A stretch of DNA of 64,000 nt from Streptomyces antibioticus (lineage in GTDB: Bacteria > Actinomycetota > Actinomycetes > Streptomycetales > Streptomycetaceae): contig NZ_KQ948424.1 of the NCBI RefSeq assembly GCF_001514065.1, positions 531,568 to 595,567 of the forward strand. Reading direction: 5' to 3'. Positions 17,271 through 24,974 of this stretch are shown here, in pieces. Made by a program: the position numbers and the translations under genes. Each line of letters opens with the position of its first letter. Position 1 is the first letter of the stretch. The notes under the pieces were generated by a model. That model worked only from the letters and a program-made list of their open reading frames with translations. It did no database searches and was not told the origin of the DNA.

Positions 17271-17286
17271 GTCACAGACCTGTCAC
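17271..17286. promoter_or_regulatory. AfsQ1 binding site
   Basis: GTCAC (17271-17275), six bases, GTCAC (17282-17286). It matches exactly the published AfsQ1 consensus GTnAC-n6-GTnAC. It sits in the sigQ-afsQ1 divergent region, about 120 bp upstream of each start codon. Confidence 0.88.
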
Positions 17287-17394
17287 AGGGGCTTGTCCCA
17301 GGAATCGCACAGGCCGATCACCGAGAGCAGCGGTATGTGCACGTACCCGTACAGGTGTCGAAACCCCACCCCACCATGGGCCAGAATGAGCCCC

Positions 17395-18072
17395 GTGCCT
17401 TCCCTGTTGCTGATCGAGGACGACGACGCCATCCGTACGGCCCTGGAGCTGTCTCTGACGCGCCAGGGTCACCGGGTTGCCACCGCTGCCACCGGCGAGG
17501 ACGGCCTGAAGCTGCTGCGTGAGCAGCGGCCGGACCTGATCGTGCTGGATGTCATGCTGCCCGGCATCGACGGGTTCGAGGTGTGCCGGCGCATCCGGCG
17601 CACGGACCAGTTGCCGATCATTCTGCTGACCGCGCGCAGTGACGACATCGATGTGGTGGTCGGCCTGGAGTCCGGTGCCGACGACTACGTCGTCAAACCC
17701 GTGCAGGGGCGGGTGCTCGACGCCCGTATCCGTGCCGTGCTGCGGCGCGGCGAGCGGGAGGCGAACGACGCGGCGACCTTCGGCAGCCTGGTCATCGACC
17801 GGGCCGCCATGACCGTCACCAAGAACGGCGAGGATCTGCAGCTGACGCCTACGGAACTGCGGCTGCTCCTTGAGCTGAGCCGGCGGCCCGGGCAGGCGCT
17901 CTCCCGGCAGCAACTCCTGCGCCTGGTCTGGGAGCACGACTACCTCGGTGACTCGCGGCTCGTCGACGCCTGTGTGCAGCGGCTGCGCGCCAAGGTCGAG
18001 GACGTGCCGTCCTCCCCGACGCTGATCCGTACGGTCCGTGGTGTCGGCTACCGGCTGGACACGCCTCAGTGA
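17395..18072 (+). CDS. afsQ1: Two-component response regulator AfsQ1
   Basis: 225 residues, OmpR/PhoB type. The receiver domain (residues 1-115) has the acidic pocket EDDD at 7-10, phospho-acceptor Asp52 in LIVLDVMLPG, and the switch residues in LLTARS and the conserved Lys in YVVKPV. The winged-helix DNA-binding domain (about 130-222) ends in LIRTVRGVGYRL. The GTG start at 17395 lies just after a -10-like AGAAT, so it may be leaderless. It overlaps afsQ2 by four bases. AfsQ1 is known to activate secondary metabolism and repress nitrogen assimilation with glutamate. Confidence 0.95.
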   Translation: MPSLLLIEDDDAIRTALELSLTRQGHRVATAATGEDGLKLLREQRPDLIVLDVMLPGIDGFEVCRRIRRTDQLPIILLTARSDDIDVVVGLESGADDYVVKPVQGRVLDARIRAVLRRGEREANDAATFGSLVIDRAAMTVTKNGEDLQLTPTELRLLLELSRRPGQALSRQQLLRLVWEHDYLGDSRLVDACVQRLRAKVEDVPSSPTLIRTVRGVGYRLDTPQ

Positions 18073-19619
18073 CCCAAGCGCAAGGGGGGGTCCGCGGCTG
18101 GGCCGCGGCTCGCAAGGGACATCTGTCGCGGCTGCGTTTCACCAGCCTGCGGCTGCGGCTCGTCGTCGTCTTCGGTCTCGTCGCGCTCACCGCCGCGGTG
18201 TCGGCGTCCGGGATCGCGTACTGGCTGAATCGCGAGGCCGTGCTCACCCGTACCCAGGACGCGGTGCTGCGGGACTTCCAGCAGGAGATGCAGAACCGCG
18301 CGGGCCTGCTGCGCACCCACCCCGAGCAGTACGAACTCCAGCGCACCGCGCGGGAGATGGCGACGAGCAGCCAGCGCTTCAGCGTGCTGCTCGTCGCACA
18401 GGACTCCGACGGCACCGACATCTCCGCCAACTCCGGTGCCCTGAACGGCTTCTCGCTCCAGGACGTGCCCAAGTCGCTGCGCACGGCGGTGAACGAGGAA
18501 CAGAAGGTCGACTCCAACAACAAGTACGCGTACCACCTGTACTGGCAGCGCGTGGTGGAGGACGGCACCCCGTATCTGGTGGCCGGTACGCAGGTCATCA
18601 ACGGCGGCACCACCGGGTACATGCTGAAGTCCCTGGAGCCGGAGGCGAAGGACCTCAACTCCCTTGCCTGGTCGCTGGGGATCGCGACCGGTCTGGCCCT
18701 GATCGGCTCGGCGCTGCTCGCCCAGGCCGCCGCCACGACCGTGCTGAAGCCGGTGCACCGGCTCGGGGTCGCCGCGCGCCGGCTCGGCGAGGGCAAGCTG
18801 GACACCCGGTTGCAGGTGTCCGGGACCGACGAACTCGCCGATCTGTCACGGACGTTCAACGACGCGGCCGAGGCGCTGGAGAAACGGGTCGACGACATGG
18901 CCGGGCGGGACGAGGCGTCCCGGCGGTTCGTGGCGGACATGAGCCATGAGCTGCGCACGCCGCTCACCGCGATCACCGCCGTGACGGAGATCCTGGAGGA
19001 GGAGCTGGAGGCGGAGTCGGGTTCGATGGACCCGATGATCGAGCCGGCGGTGCGCCTTGTGGTCAGCGAGACGCGCCGCCTCAACGACCTCGTCGAGAAC
19101 CTCATGGAGGTCACCCGCTTCGACGCGGGCACGGCCCGTCTCGTCCTGGACGACGTCGACGTCGCCGACCAGATCACCGCCTGCATCGACGCGCGGGCCT
19201 GGCTGGACGCGGTCGACCTGGACGCCGAGCGCGGCATCCACGCCCGCCTCGACCCGCGCCGCCTGGACGTGATCCTGGCGAACCTGATCGGCAACGCCCT
19301 CAAGCACGGCGGCTCGCCGGTGAAGGTGTCGGTGCGGATGGCGGACCACGAGGTCGTCATCGAGGTGCGCGACCACGGGCCCGGCATCCCCGAGGACGTC
19401 CTGCCGCACGTCTTCGACCGCTTCTACAAGGCGAGCGCCTCCCGCCCCCGCTCCGAGGGCAGCGGACTCGGCCTCTCCATCGCCCTGGAGAACGCCCACA
19501 TCCACGGCGGCGAGATCACCGCCGCCAACTCCCCCGAGGGCGGTGCGGTGTTCACGCTGCGGCTGCCCAGGGACGCGTCGGAACTGGCGCAGGAGGGCGA
19601 GGAGAAGAAGAGCACATGA
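18069..19619 (+). CDS. afsQ2: Sensor histidine kinase AfsQ2
   Basis: 516 residues. Membrane helix 1 is near residues 32-56, an extracytoplasmic sensor of about 140 residues follows, and helix 2 is near 198-222. HAMP comes next, then HisKA with phospho-acceptor His293 in ADMSHELRTPLTA. The ATPase domain shows the N box NLIGNALKHG, G1 DHGPGIPE, F box FDRFYKA and G2 GSGLGLSI. The GTG start overlaps the afsQ1 stop (GTGA), and its own stop overlaps the lipoprotein ATG (ATGA), so the three genes are translationally coupled. Confidence 0.95.
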   Translation: MTQAQGGVRGWAAARKGHLSRLRFTSLRLRLVVVFGLVALTAAVSASGIAYWLNREAVLTRTQDAVLRDFQQEMQNRAGLLRTHPEQYELQRTAREMATSSQRFSVLLVAQDSDGTDISANSGALNGFSLQDVPKSLRTAVNEEQKVDSNNKYAYHLYWQRVVEDGTPYLVAGTQVINGGTTGYMLKSLEPEAKDLNSLAWSLGIATGLALIGSALLAQAAATTVLKPVHRLGVAARRLGEGKLDTRLQVSGTDELADLSRTFNDAAEALEKRVDDMAGRDEASRRFVADMSHELRTPLTAITAVTEILEEELEAESGSMDPMIEPAVRLVVSETRRLNDLVENLMEVTRFDAGTARLVLDDVDVADQITACIDARAWLDAVDLDAERGIHARLDPRRLDVILANLIGNALKHGGSPVKVSVRMADHEVVIEVRDHGPGIPEDVLPHVFDRFYKASASRPRSEGSGLGLSIALENAHIHGGEITAANSPEGGAVFTLRLPRDASELAQEGEEKKST

Positions 19620-20230
19620 GCGTACGACCCCCCCTCGCGCTGTCGCTGGCGCTGCCGGTGCTGGCCGCGGTGCTCACCGGGTGCGGTATCCGGGCCACCG
19701 AGGTGCCGACCGACTTCGGTCCCGCGCCCTCCCGGGTGGCCTGCTCCGCCTCCTCGCCGGACATCTCGACGCAGTCCTCGCGCGGGCTGCCGGTGCAGGT
19801 GTTCCTGCTGTGCGGTGCGTCGCTGGTGGCCGTCGACCGGACGGTGAGCGTCGAGGACGGTACGACGGACTCGCGGCGCCGGGTCCAGGTCGCGCAGGAA
19901 CTGCTCAACCAGCTCGCGGCGGCCCCGCCGTCCGGTGAGCGGGAGGCCGGGTACACCACCACGGTCCGCGACGGCATGACGGTGAGCGGGCCGCGCCCCG
20001 AGGACCCCGACGACACCCTGAGGCTCAGCTTCCCGCCGGACGCCCTCACCGACTCCGCGCTCGCCCAGATCGTCTGTACGTTCTCCGACTCGGCGGCGGC
20101 CGAGGGCGACGGCTCGGTCATCCTCGGCGGCCCGGACAAGGCGCCCCTGCGCAGCTACGAGTGCACGGACGACGTCCGAACCGCCCCGAACACCCAGAAG
20201 CCACCGTCCTCGGAGGTCACGAGCGGCTGA
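19616..20230 (+). CDS. Lipoprotein of the afsQ operon
   Basis: 204 residues. A signal peptide with lipobox VLTGC lipidates Cys23. The mature part has a sheet-rich domain similar to GerMN-like sporulation lipoproteins in layout (LPVQVFLLCGASLVAVDR, then RRRVQVAQELLNQL, then LRLSFPPDALTDSALAQIVCTF), although no diagnostic motif is seen. Its ATG overlaps the afsQ2 stop, and a lipoprotein is found at the same place in S. coelicolor. It may modulate signal sensing by AfsQ2 at the membrane surface, by context. Confidence 0.87.
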   Translation: MSVRPPLALSLALPVLAAVLTGCGIRATEVPTDFGPAPSRVACSASSPDISTQSSRGLPVQVFLLCGASLVAVDRTVSVEDGTTDSRRRVQVAQELLNQLAAAPPSGEREAGYTTTVRDGMTVSGPRPEDPDDTLRLSFPPDALTDSALAQIVCTFSDSAAAEGDGSVILGGPDKAPLRSYECTDDVRTAPNTQKPPSSEVTSG

Positions 20231-20378
20231 CGGGCCGGACCGGGCGGTCCACGTACCCCTGGACGGGCGGCCGACAGGCCCAGGTCGGGCGGTCGGGGTA
20301 CCCCTGTGGCGCACGCCTCACCCAGGCGCATCGGGGTATTCCGGAACCGATCGCGCCGGGCCCGGCGTCTTGGGGGGC

Positions 20379-20930
20379 GTGCAGCGCGAAGGCTTCATCG
20401 GCGGCAACGCCGCGATCCGAGTCCGTGCGGCGGGGGGTGTCCTCCTCGTCGCACACCTCGCGTTCGTCGCCTGGTTCACGCTGCGTCCCCTGGATGTGCC
20501 CTGGGTGATGCCGCCCAATCTGACGCCGTTCGCCGGCATCCGGGCCGACCTGGCCCTGGGATGGCCCGGGGCGGCCCGGCGGATCGCCGAGGGCCTGGCC
20601 CTGCTGGCCCCGCTCGGCGTCCTGCTCCCGACCGCCCACGGCAGGCTCGGGGCGTCCCCGCTGGGGTCGCTGATCCGTACGGCGGCCGCCGGCTCCCTGG
20701 TCTCGCTGGGCATCCTGCTCCTCCAGACCGGCGTGCCCGGCCGGGTCCCCGATGTCGACTCGCTGCTCCTCAACACGGCCGGCGTGATGCTCGCCCATGC
20801 CGCGGTCGTCCCGGCGGGCCGGTCCTGGCTGCGCCGCCGCTCCGAGCGCCATGCCCGGACCGCCGTCCTCCAGGAGGAAGCGGCTCAGGGTCGGACCCCG
20901 ACGTTTCCCAGGGTCGGGATCGCACCGTAG
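20379..20930 (+). CDS. VanZ-like membrane protein
   Basis: About 183 residues from GTG 20379, placed after a GGGGGG ribosome site; a TTG at 20370 is less likely. Four hydrophobic segments are arranged as in VanZ-domain proteins: an N-terminal helix AFVAWFTLRPLDVP, NLTPFAGIRADLALG, LLAPLGVLLPTAHG and DVDSLLLNTAGVMLAHA. The NLxPF and D(V/I)DxxLxNxxG motifs are VanZ hallmarks. VanZ gives low-level teicoplanin resistance in enterococci; most Streptomyces members are uncharacterised and may act in envelope maintenance. Confidence 0.85.
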   Translation: MQREGFIGGNAAIRVRAAGGVLLVAHLAFVAWFTLRPLDVPWVMPPNLTPFAGIRADLALGWPGAARRIAEGLALLAPLGVLLPTAHGRLGASPLGSLIRTAAAGSLVSLGILLLQTGVPGRVPDVDSLLLNTAGVMLAHAAVVPAGRSWLRRRSERHARTAVLQEEAAQGRTPTFPRVGIAP

Positions 20931-21031
20931 AGCGACGCTTTGCCCTCTTCGTCTCCGTAGCGTTGAGGGCAGATGAGGCGACCGGACAAGCCGGTGAAGA
21001 AGCCTCCGCGACGCTCACGAAGGAGCAGATG

Positions 21032-21241
21032 ATGAACCGCCTTGCCCGCCCCACCCACGGCCGGATGATCGGCGGAGTGTGCGCCGCGCTGGCTCGGCGC
21101 TTCGGCACCTCCGCGACCACGATGCGGGTGATCTTCCTGCTCTCGTGCCTCCTGCCCGGCCCGCAGTTCCTGCTCTACATCGCCCTGTGGATCCTGTTCC
21201 CGTCCGAGGGCAAGGCCGACCGGACGCAGGCCGCCTGGTAA
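21032..21241 (+). CDS. PspC-domain small membrane protein
   Basis: 69 residues from the second of two adjacent ATGs; AAGGAG at 21020-21025 suits it best. The PspC signature RMIGGVCAALARRFG is followed by one long hydrophobic helix (MRVIFLLSCLLPGPQFLLYIALWILFP) and a short polar tail. PspC proteins take part in membrane-stress responses. It stands alone, upstream of a terminator hairpin. Confidence 0.88.
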   Translation: MNRLARPTHGRMIGGVCAALARRFGTSATTMRVIFLLSCLLPGPQFLLYIALWILFPSEGKADRTQAAW

Positions 21242-21259
21242 CTCCCGTTCGCAGACACG

Positions 21260-21299
21260 CCGATGGGGCGCACCCGGATCAAGGGGTGCGCCCCATCGG
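21260..21299. terminator. Bidirectional hairpin terminator
   Basis: A perfect 16-bp stem (21260-21275 with 21284-21299, CCGATGGGGCGCACCC arm) with an 8-base loop lies between the convergent PspC and secreted-protein genes. Confidence 0.83.
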
Positions 21300-21317
21300 G
21301 GCGTTCGAGGGCGCCGC

Positions 21318-21677
21318 TCAGCCCAGCGGGAGCCCGTTCACCGGCAGGCCGTGCGTGGGCAGACCGGTCTGACCCACCGGGAGACCACCGAGGAGGCCGG
21401 CCACCGGGGCGGTCGGTCCGTCGGCGAGCACCTTCTGGGCGGCAGGCTGCACGGCGGCCAGGCCCGCGGCGACCGCCGGCTGCGCCTGCGACAGGGCCTC
21501 ACCGGCACCGGGCAGCGCCTGGGAGACGTTCTCCGCCGGGAGCGTCTTGGTGACGGTGTCCAGCGCCTGGGAGGCGTCCGGAACAGCCGGGGCGGCGTTC
21601 GCGGCGCCCGCGCCGGCGGCGGCGAAGGCGGCACCGAGGGCGGCGACACCGAGGGTCTTGGCAGCAGACTGCTTCAT
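21318..21677 (-). CDS. Small secreted alanine/proline-rich protein
   Basis: 119 residues. The signal peptide MKQSAAKTLGVAALGAAF ends near AGAANAAPA. The mature chain is Ala/Gln/Pro rich without Cys, contains ALPGAGEALSQAQPAVAAGL, and ends in short Gly-Leu-Pro repeats (GLPVGQTGLPTHGLPVNGLP). GAGGA lies 9 bases before the ATG. It resembles the secreted protein at 14688 in size, signal, composition and Gly/Leu/Pro tail. Function unknown; the repeated tail is the most distinctive part. Confidence 0.75.
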   Translation of the reverse strand: MKQSAAKTLGVAALGAAFAAAGAGAANAAPAVPDASQALDTVTKTLPAENVSQALPGAGEALSQAQPAVAAGLAAVQPAAQKVLADGPTAPVAGLLGGLPVGQTGLPTHGLPVNGLPLG

Positions 21678-21817
21678 GAAATTGCGTCCTCGAAATGGAT
21701 GACGGTGGGTGTGAGCGGTCCACGACCGTAAACATGCCAGGCCACCCGCCGCAAACATCGAAATGCGGACGGATTGTGAATACCCGTCCGCATTCCGATG
21801 CGCACTTTGTCGCCCGA

Positions 21818-22981
21818 TCAGCCCTCTTCCCCGACAGAACCGCTGGTGGAAGCGGTCTGCTGGAACAGCCATTCGGACTTCAGCTCGGCATATCCGGGCT
21901 TGATGACGTCATTGATCATCGCCAGTCGTTCATCGAAAGGAATGAACGCTGATTTCATCGCATTGACGGAGAACCACTGCATGTCGTCGAGCGTGTAGCC
22001 GAATGCTCCGACCAGATGCTCGAATTCACGGCTCATGCTGGTGCCGGACATCAGCCGGTTGTCGGTGTTGACCGTGGCCCGGAAATGCAGCCGCCGCAGC
22101 AGCCCGATCGGGTGCTCGGCATAGGAGGCGGCGGCGCCGGTCTGGAGGTTGGAACTGGGGCACAGCTCCAGCGGGATGCGCTTGTCGCGGACGTACGAGG
22201 CGAGCCGGCCGAGCTTGACACTCCCGTCGTCCTGCACCTCGATGTCGTCGATGATCCGCACCCCGTGGCCGAGCCGGTCGGCGCCGCACCACTGGAGCGC
22301 CTGCCAGATCGACGGCAGCCCGAAGGCCTCCCCGGCGTGGATGGTGAAGTGGTTGTTCTCCCGCTTGAGGTACTCGAAGGCGTCGAGGTGCCGGGTGGGC
22401 GGGAATCCGGCCTCGGCGCCCGCGATGTCGAAGCCGACGACGCCCAGGTCGCGGTAGCGGTTGGCGAGTTCGGCGATCTCCAGCGCGCGGGCGGCGTGCC
22501 GCATGGCGGTGAGGAGGGCACCGACGCGGATGCGGTACCCGTCTTCCCTGGCCCGCCGCTCGCCTTCCCGGAAGCCCTCGTTGACGGCCTCGACGACCTC
22601 TTCGAGGGTCAGCCCCTTCTCCAGGTGCTGTTCGGGCGCGTACCGCACCTCGGCGTAGACGACCCCGTCCGCGGCGAGGTCCTCGGCGCACTCGGCGGCG
22701 ACCCGCACCAGCGCGTCCCGGGTCTGCATCACGCCGACGGTGTGCGAGAAGGTCTCCAAGTACCGTTCCAGCGAACCGGAGTCGGCGGCCTCACGGAACC
22801 AGATGCCGAGCTTGTCGGCGTCGTGCTCGGGGAGTTGGGTGTACCCGGTCTCCCGGGCGAGCTCGACGACGGTGCCGGGACGCAGCCCGCCGTCGAGGTG
22901 ATCGTGCAGCAGAACCTTGGGCGCCCGGCGGATCTGGTCCGAGCTCGGGGTCTTCCCCATCCGGTCAGTCTGGCTCGTCAT
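21818..22981 (-). CDS. add: Adenosine deaminase
   Basis: 387 residues. It hydrolyses (deoxy)adenosine to (deoxy)inosine, feeding purine nucleoside phosphorylase. The metal ligands HDHLDG near residue 27, the substrate loop GFDIAGAE, the third zinc His in [10 protein letters not shown], the catalytic-site His in RLGHGVRI and the terminal NTDNRLMSG Asp motif are all present. The ATG at 22981 lies 6 bases after a TAGAGT -10, so it is probably leaderless. The shared palindrome at 22998-23009 sits immediately upstream in the promoter, linking it to the nucleoside regulon. Confidence 0.95.
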   Translation of the reverse strand: MTSQTDRMGKTPSSDQIRRAPKVLLHDHLDGGLRPGTVVELARETGYTQLPEHDADKLGIWFREAADSGSLERYLETFSHTVGVMQTRDALVRVAAECAEDLAADGVVYAEVRYAPEQHLEKGLTLEEVVEAVNEGFREGERRAREDGYRIRVGALLTAMRHAARALEIAELANRYRDLGVVGFDIAGAEAGFPPTRHLDAFEYLKRENNHFTIHAGEAFGLPSIWQALQWCGADRLGHGVRIIDDIEVQDDGSVKLGRLASYVRDKRIPLELCPSSNLQTGAAASYAEHPIGLLRRLHFRATVNTDNRLMSGTSMSREFEHLVGAFGYTLDDMQWFSVNAMKSAFIPFDERLAMINDVIKPGYAELKSEWLFQQTASTSGSVGEEG

Positions 22982-22987
22982 TTCCGC

Positions 22988-23009
22988 ACTCTAACTCCTA
23001 CGCGCGTAG
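22988..23009 (-). promoter_or_regulatory. Operator palindrome plus -10 of add
   Basis: CTACGCGCGTAG at 22998-23009. On the minus strand it is followed four bases later by TAGAGT (22993-22988), which fits TAnnnT, then 6 bases to the ATG at 22981. The palindrome lies between the -35 and -10 positions. Confidence 0.77.
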
Positions 23010-23094
23010 ATCGCGCGGTGTACAACACCGCCGATACGTAACGGTGACCGCCCCGACGGGTGGCGTACACCGTTGCTTCTGACACTGTTCTGTC

Positions 23095-23856
23095 ATGGCA
23101 CAGCAATCGACGCCGGTTCGTACGGCCCGGCTGGGGCGGGCACCGGGTCCAGAACCGACGGCGGTGAGCGGCGTGGTGCTGCTGCTCCCCGGCGGCGAGG
23201 AGGTCTCCGAACGCAGACCGTCGCCCATGATGGCCAACGCCGCCGTCCGCGGCCTCGGCCGCCGGCTGGCCCGCGCGGGCCGCGAGGACGGGCTGGCCAC
23301 GCACGTCGTCCACTACCGCTATCGCGGCTGGAACGGCTCGGAGGCCCATCTCGCGCGCGACGCCGCGTGGGCCGCGGACGAGGTCGTACGACGCTACGGC
23401 GATGTCTCCGTGTGCCTCGCCGGAGTCGGGATGGGCGGGCGGGCGGCGCTCCACGCGGGCGGGCACGAGGCCGTCAACTCCGTGGTGGCGCTGGCCCCTT
23501 GGCTGCCGGAGGAGGATGTGGCGGCGCCCCCCGAACCGGTGAAGCAGCTTGCGGGGCGGCGGGTGCTGGTCGTGCACGGCACGCATGACGAACGGACCGA
23601 CCCGGAGCTGTCGTTCCGCCTCGCCGCGCGGGCGAAGAAGGCGAACCGGGATGTGTGCCGGTTCGAAGTGCACGCCGATGGGCACGGGTTGCGGCAGTAC
23701 CGGGAGGAAGTGCTGGCGTTGGCCGAGGACTTCGTGATGGGGGCGTTGTTCGGGCGGCCGTTGTCACGGCCGGTGGAGGATGCGCTCGCGGCTCCGCCGC
23801 CTCTGGGGTTGCGGATGCCGTTGGCTTCTGGGTTCGGGCGGAGTTTGCGGCGGTAG
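23095..23856 (+). CDS. Alpha/beta hydrolase-fold protein, nucleophile serine replaced by glycine
   Basis: 253 residues with the order of an alpha/beta hydrolase: VVLLLPGGEE oxyanion region, THVVHYRYRG strand, nucleophile elbow, VHGTHDERTDP acid loop (Asp), and HADGHGL (His). The elbow reads AGVGMGG, so residue 112, expected to be Ser, is Gly. With no nucleophile it may not be a hydrolase, or another residue may serve. It is divergent from add but lacks a clear palindrome of its own; the two promoters share a 113-base gap. Confidence 0.82.
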   Translation: MAQQSTPVRTARLGRAPGPEPTAVSGVVLLLPGGEEVSERRPSPMMANAAVRGLGRRLARAGREDGLATHVVHYRYRGWNGSEAHLARDAAWAADEVVRRYGDVSVCLAGVGMGGRAALHAGGHEAVNSVVALAPWLPEEDVAAPPEPVKQLAGRRVLVVHGTHDERTDPELSFRLAARAKKANRDVCRFEVHADGHGLRQYREEVLALAEDFVMGALFGRPLSRPVEDALAAPPPLGLRMPLASGFGRSLRR

Positions 23857-23893
23857 GGCTCGGGGGCTGAGGTTGTCTTCGGGCTGCGGGTTC

Positions 23894-23951
23894 GTTGTGG
23901 CTGGTCGCGCCCACGCGGCGGAGCCGCAAATCGATACAGCCCCGCGCCCCT
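23894..23951. repeat. Intergenic repeat-like element, variant form
   Basis: The stretch begins GTTGTGGCTGGTCGCGCCC and ends CAGCCCCGCGCCCC. The ends match the ends of the interspersed element at 1561 and 44085 (inverted), while the centre differs and contains a GCGGCGGAGCCGC hairpin. It fills the gap between convergent genes. Confidence 0.55.
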
Positions 23952-24911
23952 TCAGGGCAACAGACTTCCCCTTCTTGAGAGTAGGAACTTCTTGAAGGCG
24001 GCCACGGGCGGGGTGTCCGGGTGGCCGTCCAGCCATGCCACGCCGATCTCCCGCACCGCCCTCGGAGCCGTGACCGTCAGTTCGGCGACTCCCGGGCGGG
24101 CTACCGCCGGAGGCGGGAGCAGCGCCACGCCCAGACCCGCCGCCACCAAGCCCCTCAGCGTCTCCGCCTCCTCCCCCTCGAAGGCCACCCTCGGGCGGAA
24201 GCCCGCCTCCTTGCACAGGTCGTCGGTGATTCTGCGCAGCCCGTAGCCGGGTTCCAGCGTCACGAAGGTCTCGTCGGCGGCCTCGGCCAGGCGGATGCGT
24301 TTGCGGGAGGCCAGGGGGTGGTCGGCGGGGACGACCAGGCGGAGTTTCTGTTCGTCGAGGCGGCGGGCGACGAGGTCCGGGGCGTCCGGGACCGGGGAGG
24401 TGAGGCAGAGGTCCAGCTCACCGGCCCTGAGCCGCTCGATCATCGCCTCGCCGTAGTTCTGGACGAGGCTGAAGCGGACGCGGGGGTGGTCGGCGCGGAA
24501 GGCGCGGATCAGGCCGGGGACCGTCTCGGAGCCCATGGTGTGGAGGAAGCCGAAGGCGACCTTGCCGGTGGCCGGGTCGGCGTCGGCGCGTACCTCCTCT
24601 GCGGCGCGTTCGATCTCGGCGAGGGCGCGTTCGACGTGGGTGAGGAAGGCGCGGCCGGACGGGGTGAGGGAGACCGTGCGGCCGATGCGGGCGAACAGGT
24701 CGACGCCCAGGTCCTGTTCGAGGCGGACCATCGCGCGGGAGAGCGTGGACTGGGGGACGTTCATCTCCAGGGCGGCCCGGGTGACGTGCTCGGTGCGGGC
24801 GACACCGGCGAAGAAGGCGAGCCGCGGGGCCAGCAGCATCGACATCTCCGACGTGTCTTCTGTGTCACTGGACGGTGACAGGCGGGGCTGTGAGCTGGGT
24901 TGATGCACCAT
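23952..24911 (-). CDS. LysR-family transcriptional regulator
   Basis: 319 residues from ATG 24911, which lies 7 bases after CATAAT and may be leaderless. The N-terminal HTH (residues about 30-90: FAGVARTEHVTRAALEMNVP, STLSRAMVRLEQDLGVDLFAR) is followed by the two-lobed effector domain (FGFLHTMGSETVPGLIRAF, LDLCLTSPVPD, GLGVALLPP). The N-terminus is 20-30 residues longer than the family norm; a Met at the SMLLAPRL segment is an alternative start. It is divergent from an MFS transporter gene, with a LysR-type dyad between them, the usual regulator-target layout. Confidence 0.92.
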   Translation of the reverse strand: MVHQPSSQPRLSPSSDTEDTSEMSMLLAPRLAFFAGVARTEHVTRAALEMNVPQSTLSRAMVRLEQDLGVDLFARIGRTVSLTPSGRAFLTHVERALAEIERAAEEVRADADPATGKVAFGFLHTMGSETVPGLIRAFRADHPRVRFSLVQNYGEAMIERLRAGELDLCLTSPVPDAPDLVARRLDEQKLRLVVPADHPLASRKRIRLAEAADETFVTLEPGYGLRRITDDLCKEAGFRPRVAFEGEEAETLRGLVAAGLGVALLPPPAVARPGVAELTVTAPRAVREIGVAWLDGHPDTPPVAAFKKFLLSRRGSLLP

Positions 24912-24932
24912 GGGAACGATTATGGCGAGTTC

Positions 24933-24947
24933 ATGCATTGGACGCAT
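24933..24947. promoter_or_regulatory. LysR-type T-N11-A dyad
   Basis: ATGC-N7-GCAT (24933-24936 and 24944-24947), containing T24934-N11-A24946. It lies between the two divergent starts and is the expected binding site of the LysR regulator at 23952-24911. Confidence 0.65.
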
Positions 24948-24974
24948 CAACGCAGGTGGTCGTAGCTTCGAGTC

